A stretch of 64,000 bases of DNA. Source: an uncultured Methanobrevibacter sp. GTDB taxonomy: Archaea; Methanobacteriota; Methanobacteria; Methanobacteriales; Methanobacteriaceae. Positions within the stretch are counted from its first letter, which is position 1; every line of letters begins with the position of its first letter. The notes beneath the pieces are model-generated. The model searched no databases, was not told the DNA's origin, and worked only from the letters and a program-made list of their open reading frames with translations. The translations under genes and the position numbers were made by a program. This document shows positions 18,052 to 27,568 of the stretch, piece by piece. Location: NCBI RefSeq assembly GCF_937881195.1, contig NZ_CALGFC010000039.1, forward strand, positions 1 through 64,000, in the 5' to 3' direction.

Positions 18052-18483
18052 TTATAAATTGTAAACTTCTTTAGAAGGTACTATACTAACATTATGATCT
18101 TTTAAAACTGAAATAAGTAAGTTTAAATCTTTAGATTGTAATAATAATATTGCTTTTTCTGTTTTCTCATGAGTAAAAGCATATATATACTCTAAATTGA
18201 TTTTATTATCATTCATCAATTTTAAAACATTTGCAAGGCCTCCAGGAGTATCATCCAATTCAACTCCGACCACATCAATTATTTTAACAATAAAATCATT
18301 TTCTTCAAGTATTTTTTTTGCTTTTTCAGGATCATGTACAATAATTCTCAAAATCCCAAAATCAGAAGTGTCTGCTAAGGATAATGCTCTTATATTAATT
18401 CCACCATTAGCTAAAGTATCTAATGCATTCCATAATCTTCCTTCTTTATTTTCTAAAAATATTGATAATTGGCTAATCTTCAT
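18052..18483 (-). CDS. tandem ACT-domain protein
   Basis: A 143-residue protein with two ACT domains. The first begins ISQLSIFLENKEGRL and the second VVGVELDDTPGGLANVL; each has the Gly/Asn-rich ligand turn. ACT domains bind amino acids allosterically. This stand-alone form is regularly found next to phenylacetate-CoA-ligase-like genes in methanogens, and here it lies 68 bases after one. A regulatory role in aromatic amino or keto acid metabolism is inferred. GGGGT precedes the ATG. Confidence 0.85.
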   Translation of the reverse strand: MKISQLSIFLENKEGRLWNALDTLANGGINIRALSLADTSDFGILRIIVHDPEKAKKILEENDFIVKIIDVVGVELDDTPGGLANVLKLMNDNKINLEYIYAFTHEKTEKAILLLQSKDLNLLISVLKDHNVSIVPSKEVYNL

Positions 18484-18551
18484 TTATATACCCCATTATT
18501 AATCAAAAAAAATATGATTTTTATATCAAAGTTATAATATATTAAAATTTT

Positions 18552-19853
18552 TTAATGCAAATTTCGTTTGTCAATTACCCTAACAGCTTTACCTTCACTT
18601 CTTGGAATACTTTTAGGTTCAACAAGCGAAACTTTAACTCTTAGTCCAATTTCATTTTCAATATAATCTTCAATTTTCTGTTTTATATTAACCATTTCTT
18701 TAACTTCATCAAAAAATATATCCGGTGATGCCTCAACTTTAACCTCAATTTCATCCATTAAATGCGGCCGAGTTACAATAATCTGATAATGTGGTTCAAC
18801 ATTATCAATTTTGAGCAAAGCTTTTTCAATTTGAGATGGGAAAATAGCTACTCCTTTAACTTTAATCATATCATCAGACCTACCAGTGATTCTATCCATT
18901 CTAACAAAAGTTCTATTACATTTACATTTACTATAATGAAGAGAAGTAATATCTTTTGTTCTAAAACGAATTATAGGCATTCCTTCCCTTTCCAAATTTG
19001 TTAAAACTAATTCTCCTTTTTTTCCTTCACTCAATTGTTTTCCAGTGTTTGGGTCAATAATTTCTGGTAAAAAATAGTCTTCCGATATGTGTAATCCATT
19101 TTGAGAGCTACATTCAACAGCTACTCCTGGCCCCATTAATTCAGTTAATCCATAAATATTAAATGCAGGAGCATTAAAATCATTTTCAATTTTTTTTCTC
19201 ATTTCTTCAGTCCACATCTCTGCTCCAAAACCAATAGCCTTTAAACCAATAGATTTTGGATCGATTCCTTCTTCTTTTGCGACTTCTGCCAGATATAAAC
19301 CATAAGATGGAGTAAATATTAATGCAGTAGTTCCAAAATCTTTCATAATTTCAATTTGTCTCCTTGTCTGACCAGTAGATATTGGAACAACAATAGATCC
19401 CACTTTTTGAGCACCATAATGAACCCCAAAGCCTCCTGTGAAAAGACCATAACCATGAGTATTTTGAATAATATCTTCTTCATGAATACCCATCATATTA
19501 AGCCCCCTTGCCATAATTTCACCCCAATTATCAAGATCTTTTCGAGTGTAGCCAGAAACAACAGGTTTGCCAGTAGTTCCAGAAGAACTATGAACTTCAA
19601 CTATCTTTTTTGGAGGTACAGCAAACATTCCAAATGGGTATCCTTCTCTAAGATCATCTTTAGTTGTGAAAGGGAGTTTAATTATGTCCTCAAGTGTTTC
19701 AATATCTTCAGGAAAAACTCCAAATTCGGAATATTTTTTATTATAATATGGTACATTTTCATAAGATTCTTTAACAGTTTTTTGTAATTTTTTTAGTTGA
19801 AGTTCTCTTAATTCATCTCTAGACATACATTCTGCTTTTTCATTCCATATCAT
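18552..19853 (-). CDS. phenylacetate-CoA ligase family protein
   Basis: A 433-residue adenylate-forming enzyme of the PaaK branch. The ATP-binding loop is HSSSGTTGKPVV (about residues 88-99). It also has NIYGLTELMGPG and the C-terminal domain with DRITGRSDDMIKVKGVAIFPSQ. It would activate an aryl acetate as its CoA ester. In methanogens such genes often accompany indolepyruvate oxidoreductase, allowing aromatic amino acids to be made from aryl acetates; those genes are not in this window. It is in an operon with the ACT-domain gene. Confidence 0.88.
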   Translation of the reverse strand: MIWNEKAECMSRDELRELQLKKLQKTVKESYENVPYYNKKYSEFGVFPEDIETLEDIIKLPFTTKDDLREGYPFGMFAVPPKKIVEVHSSSGTTGKPVVSGYTRKDLDNWGEIMARGLNMMGIHEEDIIQNTHGYGLFTGGFGVHYGAQKVGSIVVPISTGQTRRQIEIMKDFGTTALIFTPSYGLYLAEVAKEEGIDPKSIGLKAIGFGAEMWTEEMRKKIENDFNAPAFNIYGLTELMGPGVAVECSSQNGLHISEDYFLPEIIDPNTGKQLSEGKKGELVLTNLEREGMPIIRFRTKDITSLHYSKCKCNRTFVRMDRITGRSDDMIKVKGVAIFPSQIEKALLKIDNVEPHYQIIVTRPHLMDEIEVKVEASPDIFFDEVKEMVNIKQKIEDYIENEIGLRVKVSLVEPKSIPRSEGKAVRVIDKRNLH

Positions 19854-20136
19854 ATTATTTACCTTACCTTCTACAATCCACTAATATACAGCTAAATTGG
19901 AATAAGTAATTTATAAATTAAAATATTAATTTCATTATATAAAAAAATAATTAATAAATAATCTAATTTTTATATAAATTATATAATATAACTAAATACA
20001 AAATTTCTGTATATATTAATAAATAATCTAATTTTTATATAATATAAATAAATATAAAATTTTTAAATAAATATTATTTTATATAATTATTATTAAATAT
20101 TGATCAATTAAATATTAAAAATCCAATTTAATTATT

Positions 20137-20880
20137 TCATAAATTTTCTAAGTATTCCAAACTTTTTAAAACAGATTCTTTATCATTTACTTCAATTACA
20201 AATATCCCATTATAGTTATTTTTCTCGAAGTTTTTAATCACTGCTTTAAAATCAATTGATCCCTCACCTAAAGAGTAATGCATATCATTATCATAATTAT
20301 TATCAGACAAATGCACATGTTTAATTGAATCAAAATATAATTCTTTTTCTGAAAAACCATTAACTGCTGCATGTCCAACATCAAGAGTCATTCCAATATC
20401 TAAATCAAAAAGTAATCTATTCAATGTATTTATATCTTTATACAAGAAATTATCAATATTAGGCATATTTTCAACTGCAATATGCACATCATAATCAGAA
20501 CCATAGTTTTCACAAATTACTAATGATTCACGACATTTGCTTAGAACTTTATCAACATAATTACGAGCTAAAAAAGGGATTGAACCAGGATGAACAACTA
20601 CAATATCACTATCAAGAGTTTTAGCTAAATCGATTGATTTTATAATCTCATTTATAGAAGCTAACTGAATAGATTTATTTAATGAAGCTATATTTAAATC
20701 TATAATTGGAGAATGAATTGTATATTTAAAATCGAAAGAGTTTAATAAATCAACATTAATATTAGAATTAGGATATTCTTGTAATATTTCAATATAATCA
20801 ATATTCAATTCATTAAAAAATTTCAAGTCATCATATAATTTATCATTATTAATAGCTAATGTTGATACACCTATTTTCAT
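20137..20880 (-). CDS. sugar phosphate isomerase/epimerase-like TIM barrel
   Basis: A 247-residue protein of the xylose-isomerase/endonuclease IV superfamily. It contains YIEILQEYP, YTIHSPIIDLN, VVHPGS, VAVENMPN-type (HIAVENMPN), MTLDVGHA, KHVHLSDN and the terminal IVEVN strand (FVIEVN), in the order of the barrel's metal ligands (Glu, His, Glu, Asp/His, His, Glu). The substrate cannot be told. It is monocistronic by appearance, with GTGAT before the ATG. Confidence 0.82.
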   Translation of the reverse strand: MKIGVSTLAINNDKLYDDLKFFNELNIDYIEILQEYPNSNINVDLLNSFDFKYTIHSPIIDLNIASLNKSIQLASINEIIKSIDLAKTLDSDIVVVHPGSIPFLARNYVDKVLSKCRESLVICENYGSDYDVHIAVENMPNIDNFLYKDINTLNRLLFDLDIGMTLDVGHAAVNGFSEKELYFDSIKHVHLSDNNYDNDMHYSLGEGSIDFKAVIKNFEKNNYNGIFVIEVNDKESVLKSLEYLENL

Positions 20881-21182
20881 CTTATCACTTTTTAACCTAA
20901 TTTATCTTATCTTAGTGTATATTGATTTAATTAATTATTATATAATAGGTTTAATATACTTTATTATTTATTAAGATAATTATGTAATAATATAATATTT
21001 AAATAGAAAAAATAGCAAAAGATGAAAACAAAAAATCAAAACTATAAATTATAAAAAAAAGAATAAAAATTAAAATAAAAAAGAATAAAAATTAAAATAA
21101 AAAATATTTAAAATTAAAATAATATTTAAATAAAAATATCGAAAATTTAAATAATATTAAATTATCTACATAAATATCGAAT
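20881..21182. other. gene-free gap between the TIM-barrel gene and the FmdE-like gene
   Basis: About 370 AT-rich bases lie between the two minus-strand genes when the adjoining 12-base repeat is included. It contains runs of AAAATTAAAATAAAAAA. No gene is supported. Confidence 0.4.
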
Positions 21183-21242
21183 AACTATCTAAATAACTAT
21201 CTAAATAACTATTTAAATAACTATTTAAATAACTATTTAAAT
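21183..21242. repeat. five tandem copies of AACTATYTAAAT
   Basis: A clean 12-base tandem repeat ends seven bases before the stop codon of the FmdE-like gene, that is, in its 3' flank. The first two copies have C at the variable base and the last three have T. Confidence 0.9.
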
Positions 21243-21248
21243 AAATAT

Positions 21249-21809
21249 TTAAATTATTTCATAATATGAACCTTTAAAACAAGACTGGCAGATAGGTTTA
21301 CCATTGATTAATGAATGTTTATTATCTAAAACAACTTCATTACAAACAGAACATCTTTTTTTAATTTTTGGCATACCAGGTAAATTATTTTCATCAAAAT
21401 AAACATTAACATTCTCAATTTTAAATAATTCTTGAGCAGGCGTATTTTTATATCTTTCTATTCTTTCATCTATAGTTTCACCAGTATCATTACTTGAACT
21501 TGCATCAACATCGGTTAATCGAATAGCTTTGCCAGTTTCTTTATTGTAAAAAGTAATTGCAAATTTTCCATAATCTATTAACTTAACAGATTTAGTACCA
21601 GTAGAACCTTGTGTAATAGCTTGAACAGCATCATAAACACAACGATCAATCTCAACAATAGATATTAACTCTGGATTTTTTTCATTAAAATTAAGATTAA
21701 ACTCTTCAATTGCATAAATTGCCATTTTAGTTCCTGTTAGAACACCACCACATATTTCACCATGAAAAACCTTCGCTTTTTCAAGTTGCTCTTCAAAAAT
21801 TCCATCCAT
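21249..21809 (-). CDS. FmdE-family protein with C-terminal zinc ribbon
   Basis: A 186-residue protein. The N-terminal FmdE domain carries the HGEICGGVLTGTKMA motif with conserved His and Cys, followed by EIDRCVYDAVQAITQGSTG. The C-terminal four-cysteine ribbon is CSVC...CQSC. FmdE is encoded with molybdenum formylmethanofuran dehydrogenase in some methanogens, and stand-alone homologues are common; its biochemical job is unclear. A TTG at 21824 is in frame, but GGGAGG just downstream of it is the ribosome-binding site for the ATG at 21809. Confidence 0.87.
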   Translation of the reverse strand: MDGIFEEQLEKAKVFHGEICGGVLTGTKMAIYAIEEFNLNFNEKNPELISIVEIDRCVYDAVQAITQGSTGTKSVKLIDYGKFAITFYNKETGKAIRLTDVDASSSNDTGETIDERIERYKNTPAQELFKIENVNVYFDENNLPGMPKIKKRCSVCNEVVLDNKHSLINGKPICQSCFKGSYYEII

Positions 21810-22097
21810 ATTATTTCCTCCCAAAAAAATTCTTAAAATTATATATTTATATAATAAAAATTAATAAAAATTAATAAAATTTAATTAAAATTAATTAAAA
21901 TGATATAAAACTAATATAATCACAAATAGATAATTATAATGAATCTTGTATCGATTAAATATTAGAAATATTGATAAAATAATAAATAAAAAAGTAGTTT
22001 AATAATATTTTAAATAATATTTAAAAAGTATTTAAAAAATATTTAAAAAGTATTCAAATAGTATTTTGAACATTATTTTATAAATATTTTTAATAAA

Positions 22098-22433
22098 CTA
22101 CTCAACCATTATCAGCTTTCCCGTGTTCGGATCTTTATAAACCTTTCCCATCTCAACATACCCTTCTCCAGAACTATTAGATGAATTAATATTATTATCG
22201 ATCTCTTTTCCCTGCTTTACATCAGTAACACTTTTAATTTTTTCCATAGTTGATTTTTTCTCTTCAGGAGTCATATCTTCATTAAAAACTACTGATTGCA
22301 TATTCCATGACATTACAAGGAAAACTAGGAGTCCTACAGATATAACTAACATTGCATCAACAAGATTTGTTGTTCCTGCCATTGGATCCTCTTCAGTTCT
22401 TGAAGACCTCCTATTTCTTTTGGATTTAACCAT
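22098..22433 (-). CDS. DUF2149 (ExbD/MotB-like) membrane protein
   Basis: A 111-residue protein: a basic N-terminus (KSKRNRRSSR), one membrane helix at about residues 24-45 with an Asp near its start (TNLVDAMLVISVGLLVF), then a soluble domain. This resembles ExbD/TolR, in which the helix Asp carries protons. It is the last gene of the DUF2162/ExbB-like/DUF2149 series. A GTG nine bases upstream is in frame; I prefer the ATG. Confidence 0.82.
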   Translation of the reverse strand: MVKSKRNRRSSRTEEDPMAGTTNLVDAMLVISVGLLVFLVMSWNMQSVVFNEDMTPEEKKSTMEKIKSVTDVKQGKEIDNNINSSNSSGEGYVEMGKVYKDPNTGKLIMVE

Positions 22434-22601
22434 AAAAACCACGAATAATTTATAAATTGTTAATAGTTTGATTTATACTATTTTTAAAGTTATTAATAAT
22501 AATACATTTAATAATATTTTCTAGAGTATTCTTAATACTATTCTTAAAAATATTCTTAAAAATATCCTTAATATTATTTTTGTAAAAGAATATTTAAAAC
22601 A

Positions 22602-23258
22602 TTAATTTTGATATTTTTTTTTCATAAAATCTAATACTGCATCAGATAATGCATCAAAATTAGACAGATAATCATCATACCATCTTTTTCTTATTTTAGA
22701 TACAAAATATCCGATTGCACCAGCACCTATACCTACAACAGTTGTATCAAAAGCAACAATAATAGCATTTGCAAGACCAGTGACATCCCCACTACCTAAT
22801 GCTGCAAGCCCTGGACCCATTGGAATTAAGGTTCCCATTAATCCTAAAGTAGGACCAATACGGGCCATAATATCAGTTTTTTCAAGAATTTTATCAATTA
22901 AATTTTCTTCATTTTCAATTATTTTTCTAGCTAAAGCTTCTCTTGATTCTTTAGATAAATCTTCAGAAGATATTAAATCTAACAAATCTTCTTTCTGTTT
23001 TTCAGGAATTTCTGAGGAGTTAATCGCATTTTTTGCAATATCTGAATTCTCAGCTAGTGAAATATCTCTAATCAAATTTTTCATTGTTGAAATTGGAACC
23101 TTTTTTCTTGAGCTATACTCTGAAATAAGGCTACCAATAGTGATTACTGCATAAACAACAAACACTAATAAAAGAACTATCACTGGAATTAATAAACTTT
23201 GAGAAATCACATTTAAAGTTGAAGTTAAAATCCCACTACCTGGAATATTTAAAACCAT
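22602..23258 (-). CDS. MotA/TolQ/ExbB-type proton channel protein
   Basis: A 218-residue protein with three membrane helices: about 16-40, and a pair around 135-160 and 168-190. The pair carries the family core IGPTLGLMGTLIPMGPGLAALGSGD and TTVVGIGAGAIGYFVSKIRKR. It is the channel half of a proton-driven motor complex and should pair with the DUF2149 protein encoded 168 bases downstream. GGTGAT precedes the ATG. What the complex energises is unknown; the neighbouring DUF2162 membrane protein is the obvious candidate. Confidence 0.87.
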   Translation of the reverse strand: MVLNIPGSGILTSTLNVISQSLLIPVIVLLLVFVVYAVITIGSLISEYSSRKKVPISTMKNLIRDISLAENSDIAKNAINSSEIPEKQKEDLLDLISSEDLSKESREALARKIIENEENLIDKILEKTDIMARIGPTLGLMGTLIPMGPGLAALGSGDVTGLANAIIVAFDTTVVGIGAGAIGYFVSKIRKRWYDDYLSNFDALSDAVLDFMKKKYQN

Positions 23259-23476
23259 TTAATCACCTAACACTTCATAATACAGAAAATTTTTTAATTT
23301 GAGCATTTTAAGAAATATTCATAGGAATTTTATTTAAAAATTTTCAATAAGGAATTTTTATTATTAATATTACTTTTCAATATATTTTCATAAAATTTTA
23401 TAATTAATAGAAATTTAATATGTATTTTTATAAATTTTCATTATTGAAAGAGAATTTAATAATATTTTATTAATAA

Positions 23477-24184
23477 TTATTTCAAGAAACTAGTTTTTTT
23501 AGAAAAGAATGCCCCTACTATCAATAATAACAAAATTACTGGAATCAGATATATCATAAGATTTACATCTATTAAACTTATAGGTTTCATAATTTTTTTA
23601 AATCCTTCAATTAGATTTGGAAGAAGTAATGCTGCAAGTAAAAAGTAAACTCCTAAGAACAACATGAAATTTCCAAGAATAATTGGGTAAGGTTTCTTTA
23701 TAAAATTAACAATTATATTAGCAGAAAAATAGGAGACTATAATAACTAATGCCAATATTATAGATATTATAGGACTCAATTCTCCAATAGAGAGACCTAT
23801 TATAGGAGCAACAAATATGGCAGTTATAGTTATGGATAAAAAACAACAAGGAGAAGGTGCGATTACAGCTAAAGCAGATGTTGTTGAAGTATTACATTTA
23901 TGAACTTTCCATTCCCTTATAGTTGTTAAACCTGCTAAAATCATTATAATAGACATAACTATAAATATTGGCATATTATACGATATGACAAAGTTTGTAA
24001 ATTGGCTTGAATAAATAGAAGCTATTTGAGTAGCAATATAAATACCAATACCATAAATAGCTATTAGTAATAAAATAGATTTTTTTGAGAGATTCGCCAT
24101 AGCTGAACCTAAACCAATTTTAACACCAAAAACTATGATTGCTGCTATTACGCCTGCTTGCCATAAAATATCCATTGGGTTCAT
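23477..24184 (-). CDS. DUF2162 multi-spanning membrane protein (putative transporter)
   Basis: A 235-residue protein with about six membrane helices. It has a short Cys-containing cytosolic or periplasmic loop (KVHKCNTS) and a CC pair at the start of a helix (SPCCFLSITI), suggesting a thiol or metal ligand set. DUF2162 proteins are found beside ExbB-like and DUF2149 genes in methanogens and are annotated only as predicted transporters. Gene order and strand match that cluster. The substrate is unknown. Confidence 0.82.
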   Translation of the reverse strand: MNPMDILWQAGVIAAIIVFGVKIGLGSAMANLSKKSILLLIAIYGIGIYIATQIASIYSSQFTNFVISYNMPIFIVMSIIMILAGLTTIREWKVHKCNTSTTSALAVIAPSPCCFLSITITAIFVAPIIGLSIGELSPIISIILALVIIVSYFSANIIVNFIKKPYPIILGNFMLFLGVYFLLAALLLPNLIEGFKKIMKPISLIDVNLMIYLIPVILLLLIVGAFFSKKTSFLK

Positions 24185-24740
24185 GTTTTTTTATCCTATA
24201 TTCTGATAATAAGACCTAATATGTTAGAATTATTATTATTATTATTATTATTAGTAAAATAATTATTATTAAAAATAAAATCCAATTTAAGATATAATAA
24301 CATTATACAATATAAAAAAATTAGATCAATTATATTATACATTGGAATGTTATAAAATTTAATAATAAATGAACAATTTTATTTATATAGTTCATAGATA
24401 TAAATGTTATTATCGATATAATTTTGAAAAAATATAAATCAATATTAAAATATTTGATTATAATTAAATAAAATAAACAAATTTAAAAATCTTTAAAATT
24501 GATTATATTGATTTTATTTTTATTAAATTAATATAAATTTATTTATAATGAATTTAAGAAAAAAATCGTCGATAAGAAAATAATTATAATAATAAAAAAT
24601 TATCAATAATAAAAATTCCCCTTAAGAAATAAAAAATAATAGTAGAAAAATTATAAGAATATGTAAATAATATTTTTTAATTAATATCATCTACTTATAG
24701 TCAAAATCATCTACTTATTAAATTTTATTTAAAACTCAAA
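24185..24740. other. 556-base gene-free gap
   Basis: Separates the adhesin gene from the DUF2162 gene. It has a short ATT trinucleotide run at 24229-24252 and otherwise unstructured A/T sequence. It must hold the promoter of the membrane cluster. Confidence 0.4.
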
Positions 24741-26495
24741 TTAGACAACTTTTACAGATTTAGTTTGAGAATTACCATTAGTAGTAACTTTTACTTTTTG
24801 GGTTCCTTTAGAAACTGCTTTGACTTTCATTTTTAAAGTTATTGTCTTTTTAGAAGGAACTGATTTAACAGTCCAAGTTTTAGAATTTTTGTTATATGAT
24901 GCATAACTACTTTTACTTACTGCTGCTATTTTTAATCCTTTTGTTGTAGATATTTTACTAGTTATTTTAGATGAGTTATCTAAGCCTGTGTTCTTAATTT
25001 GAGTAGTTATATAGAAGTAATTAGCTTTTCTTACTTTACTTGCACTGAATGTATTACTGCAAGATACTTTGATATCTTTATCAACAGTTAGTGTAGTTTT
25101 GGTACCATTAAGATCAACCCAACTATTACCCTTATTTAAGTTATCATTATAAGTTGCATTTATAGTATTTACAAAAGTTCCTGCTTTTGAAGGTTTTGCA
25201 TAAAATACTAAAATAGCATTACTATTACTAGATAATGAGTCAATAGTCCATACTCCATTGGAAAAGCTACCACTTGATATAATTACAGAATCAGGACTTA
25301 CACCTGCAGGCAAAATATTAGCTATTGTAATATTGCTTCCCGCTCCTTTTCCTATATTAGACACTGCTACAGTATATCTTACATTTTGTCCATTTTTTAT
25401 AGTAGTTTTTTCATAAGAAGAGTTTATAGAAATTTGTGCAGGTGTTTGTGAACTATCAGAATAAGTTCCATTAACATTAGAATTAGAAGTTGAAGAATCT
25501 GCAGTTACTAAATTATATCCAAAACTAGGAGAAGTTGATTTTGAAGAATATGTAAAGTTATTACCTTCTAAAGTTATATTGCGATAAGTACTAGCTAATA
25601 AAATACCAATAATTCCATTTTTCATACTATTGTTTTGGATTAATACATCAAAAGCACCATAAGCAGTGATTGCACTTAAAGTAGTATTAATTATAGTATT
25701 ATTTACAAATATATGGCCACCAGAGTGCATTGTATAAATACCCTCACTAGCATTAATTATTGTATTATTAGAAACTGTTGTATTTGCACTGCTTCCATGT
25801 CTTACATCAATACCATGTCTACCAACATTAGAGATTGTATTATTGTTAATTATAGCTGCACCAGAACCAAAATTGATAATTCCGGTATCGGACATATTGG
25901 TGACAACATTATTATAAATAGACATTGTTGTTGCACCAGTAGTCATAGCTAAATAAATACCCCATGCAGAATTATTAAGAGTATTATCATGAATACTTAC
26001 ATTATTAGTATTACGTAATGCATAAATTAGTGCATTTTTTGAAGTTGCAGATGAATTAGTCAAATAGTCAAATCCTGGCATACTTGTGATATTTAAACCA
26101 TAAATACTACTATTACTTGAACCATTTACAAAATAAAAAGCAGCTGCCCTGTCAATACCATATTTAGATATATCAGTTGGATTTAGAGTTGAATTATCAA
26201 CAATTGCTTTAATAAGTGCATTTGAACTAGCTGTTATAGTAATAGACTTATTAATAATTAAACCGATATTTTCAAATATTCCATCATCAAAAAATAAAGT
26301 ATCTCCATCTGATAATCCATTTATAATATTTTGTATATCAGAATTTGAACTTGTGTCATTTACATGGACAACTTGTGCCGCCGAAGAAGAATCAATTGAT
26401 AAAGCAATTCCTCCAATGGCTATTAAGACAAAAAATATAAAAGCTATACTTTTATTAAATCCGCCATTACCATTTTTTAATTTAATATTATTCAC
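24741..26495 (-). CDS. secreted beta-helix adhesin-like protein with DUF11 domain
   Basis: A 584-residue protein. The signal peptide (about residues 15-40) ends in SSSAAQ. Next come a N-terminal segment shared with the protein at 27569, a right-handed parallel beta-helix (about 110-320, many INNNTISN/ISNNTII-type rungs), a DUF11 domain (about 355-450, with VRYTVAVSNIGKGAGSNITI) and a Lys/Ser-rich Ig-like C-terminal domain. No C-terminal membrane anchor is seen. Such adhesin-like proteins are a hallmark of gut Methanobrevibacter and are thought to bind host or partner-cell glycans. The GTG start overlaps the AAAGGATGTG ribosome-binding site, and an ATT nine bases later (26486) is spaced better. 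Confidence 0.85.
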   Translation of the reverse strand: MNNIKLKNGNGGFNKSIAFIFFVLIAIGGIALSIDSSSAAQVVHVNDTSSNSDIQNIINGLSDGDTLFFDDGIFENIGLIINKSITITASSNALIKAIVDNSTLNPTDISKYGIDRAAAFYFVNGSSNSSIYGLNITSMPGFDYLTNSSATSKNALIYALRNTNNVSIHDNTLNNSAWGIYLAMTTGATTMSIYNNVVTNMSDTGIINFGSGAAIINNNTISNVGRHGIDVRHGSSANTTVSNNTIINASEGIYTMHSGGHIFVNNTIINTTLSAITAYGAFDVLIQNNSMKNGIIGILLASTYRNITLEGNNFTYSSKSTSPSFGYNLVTADSSTSNSNVNGTYSDSSQTPAQISINSSYEKTTIKNGQNVRYTVAVSNIGKGAGSNITIANILPAGVSPDSVIISSGSFSNGVWTIDSLSSNSNAILVFYAKPSKAGTFVNTINATYNDNLNKGNSWVDLNGTKTTLTVDKDIKVSCSNTFSASKVRKANYFYITTQIKNTGLDNSSKITSKISTTKGLKIAAVSKSSYASYNKNSKTWTVKSVPSKKTITLKMKVKAVSKGTQKVKVTTNGNSQTKSVKVV

Positions 26496-27568
26496 ATCCT
26501 TTAGGTAGTTTTAAATATTTTAATTATATAAGTTTATAATTTAAATTAATTTAAAAATTAAATTAATTTAATACTTATTTCTAAATATTTTTTAATTTAA
26601 ATAAATATTAACCGATTTAATTGAGAAAAACCCATAATTAATTAATATTTAAGTATAAAATATGTTTTTATAACTACAAAACAATATAAAGTAAAAATAT
26701 TATGATAATAAATATAACTATAGTTATGTTAAATATTATAAACATAATATTTTGAATGAATATCAAATTAATAAAATAAATAATAAAATATCATATATTG
26801 AATTATAAACTTATTATAAAGAATATTAAATATTTTATATAAAATAATATAAAAAATATTGAATTAATATTAAAATAAATATTAAAATAAATATTAAAAT
26901 AAATATCATATATCGTTATAAAAATATTAAATATTTATTATACAATATTTTATATTAATTATTTATATATAATATAATTAAATATAATAAATTTATTTAC
27001 AATAATAATGTTACTAATTAATTTTGAATAAATTTCATTAATTTTAATATTAATATAAACAAATTATACAAACATCGTTATGTAATTATATAATTATCGG
27101 TATGGCATCCATTATATTTAAATATTACGATTAATAAACTACTTAAATAAAAAGAACATTAAGGTTTAATAAAAAGTTTAAAATAAAATCATATGGTTAT
27201 ATTTGTTAAATTGAACCTAATAATATATTAAAATTATAAAAACTAATAATTATCAACATTAAATGCATTAATAATAAAAATAATTCCTAAAATAGATTAA
27301 AATACAAAAATATTGTCTTTAAGATAATATTAATACAATATACAAAAAGAAATAATAGACGATAGGCATTAATATAATATTTAAAATAATAGGATATTTT
27401 ATAATAAATAATCATACTAAAAATATTAATATCATTAATATAAATTAAATAGAAATATTATCTAAAATAAGCAGATTAAAACTGTCATTAATTAAAATAA
27501 ATAGATAATAAAGTCTATTATTTAAAAATAATTAAAAATATTAAAAAAAATATTTGTGGACTGTTTAA
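26496..27568. other. 1.07-kb gene-free region between two divergent adhesin-like genes
   Basis: The longest non-coding stretch of the window, almost pure A/T. It has short direct repeats (AATATTAAAATAA at about 26860-26900) and one less A/T-rich island at 27085-27160. It must carry both promoters. There is no remnant of a beta-helix reading frame that I can see. Confidence 0.5.
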
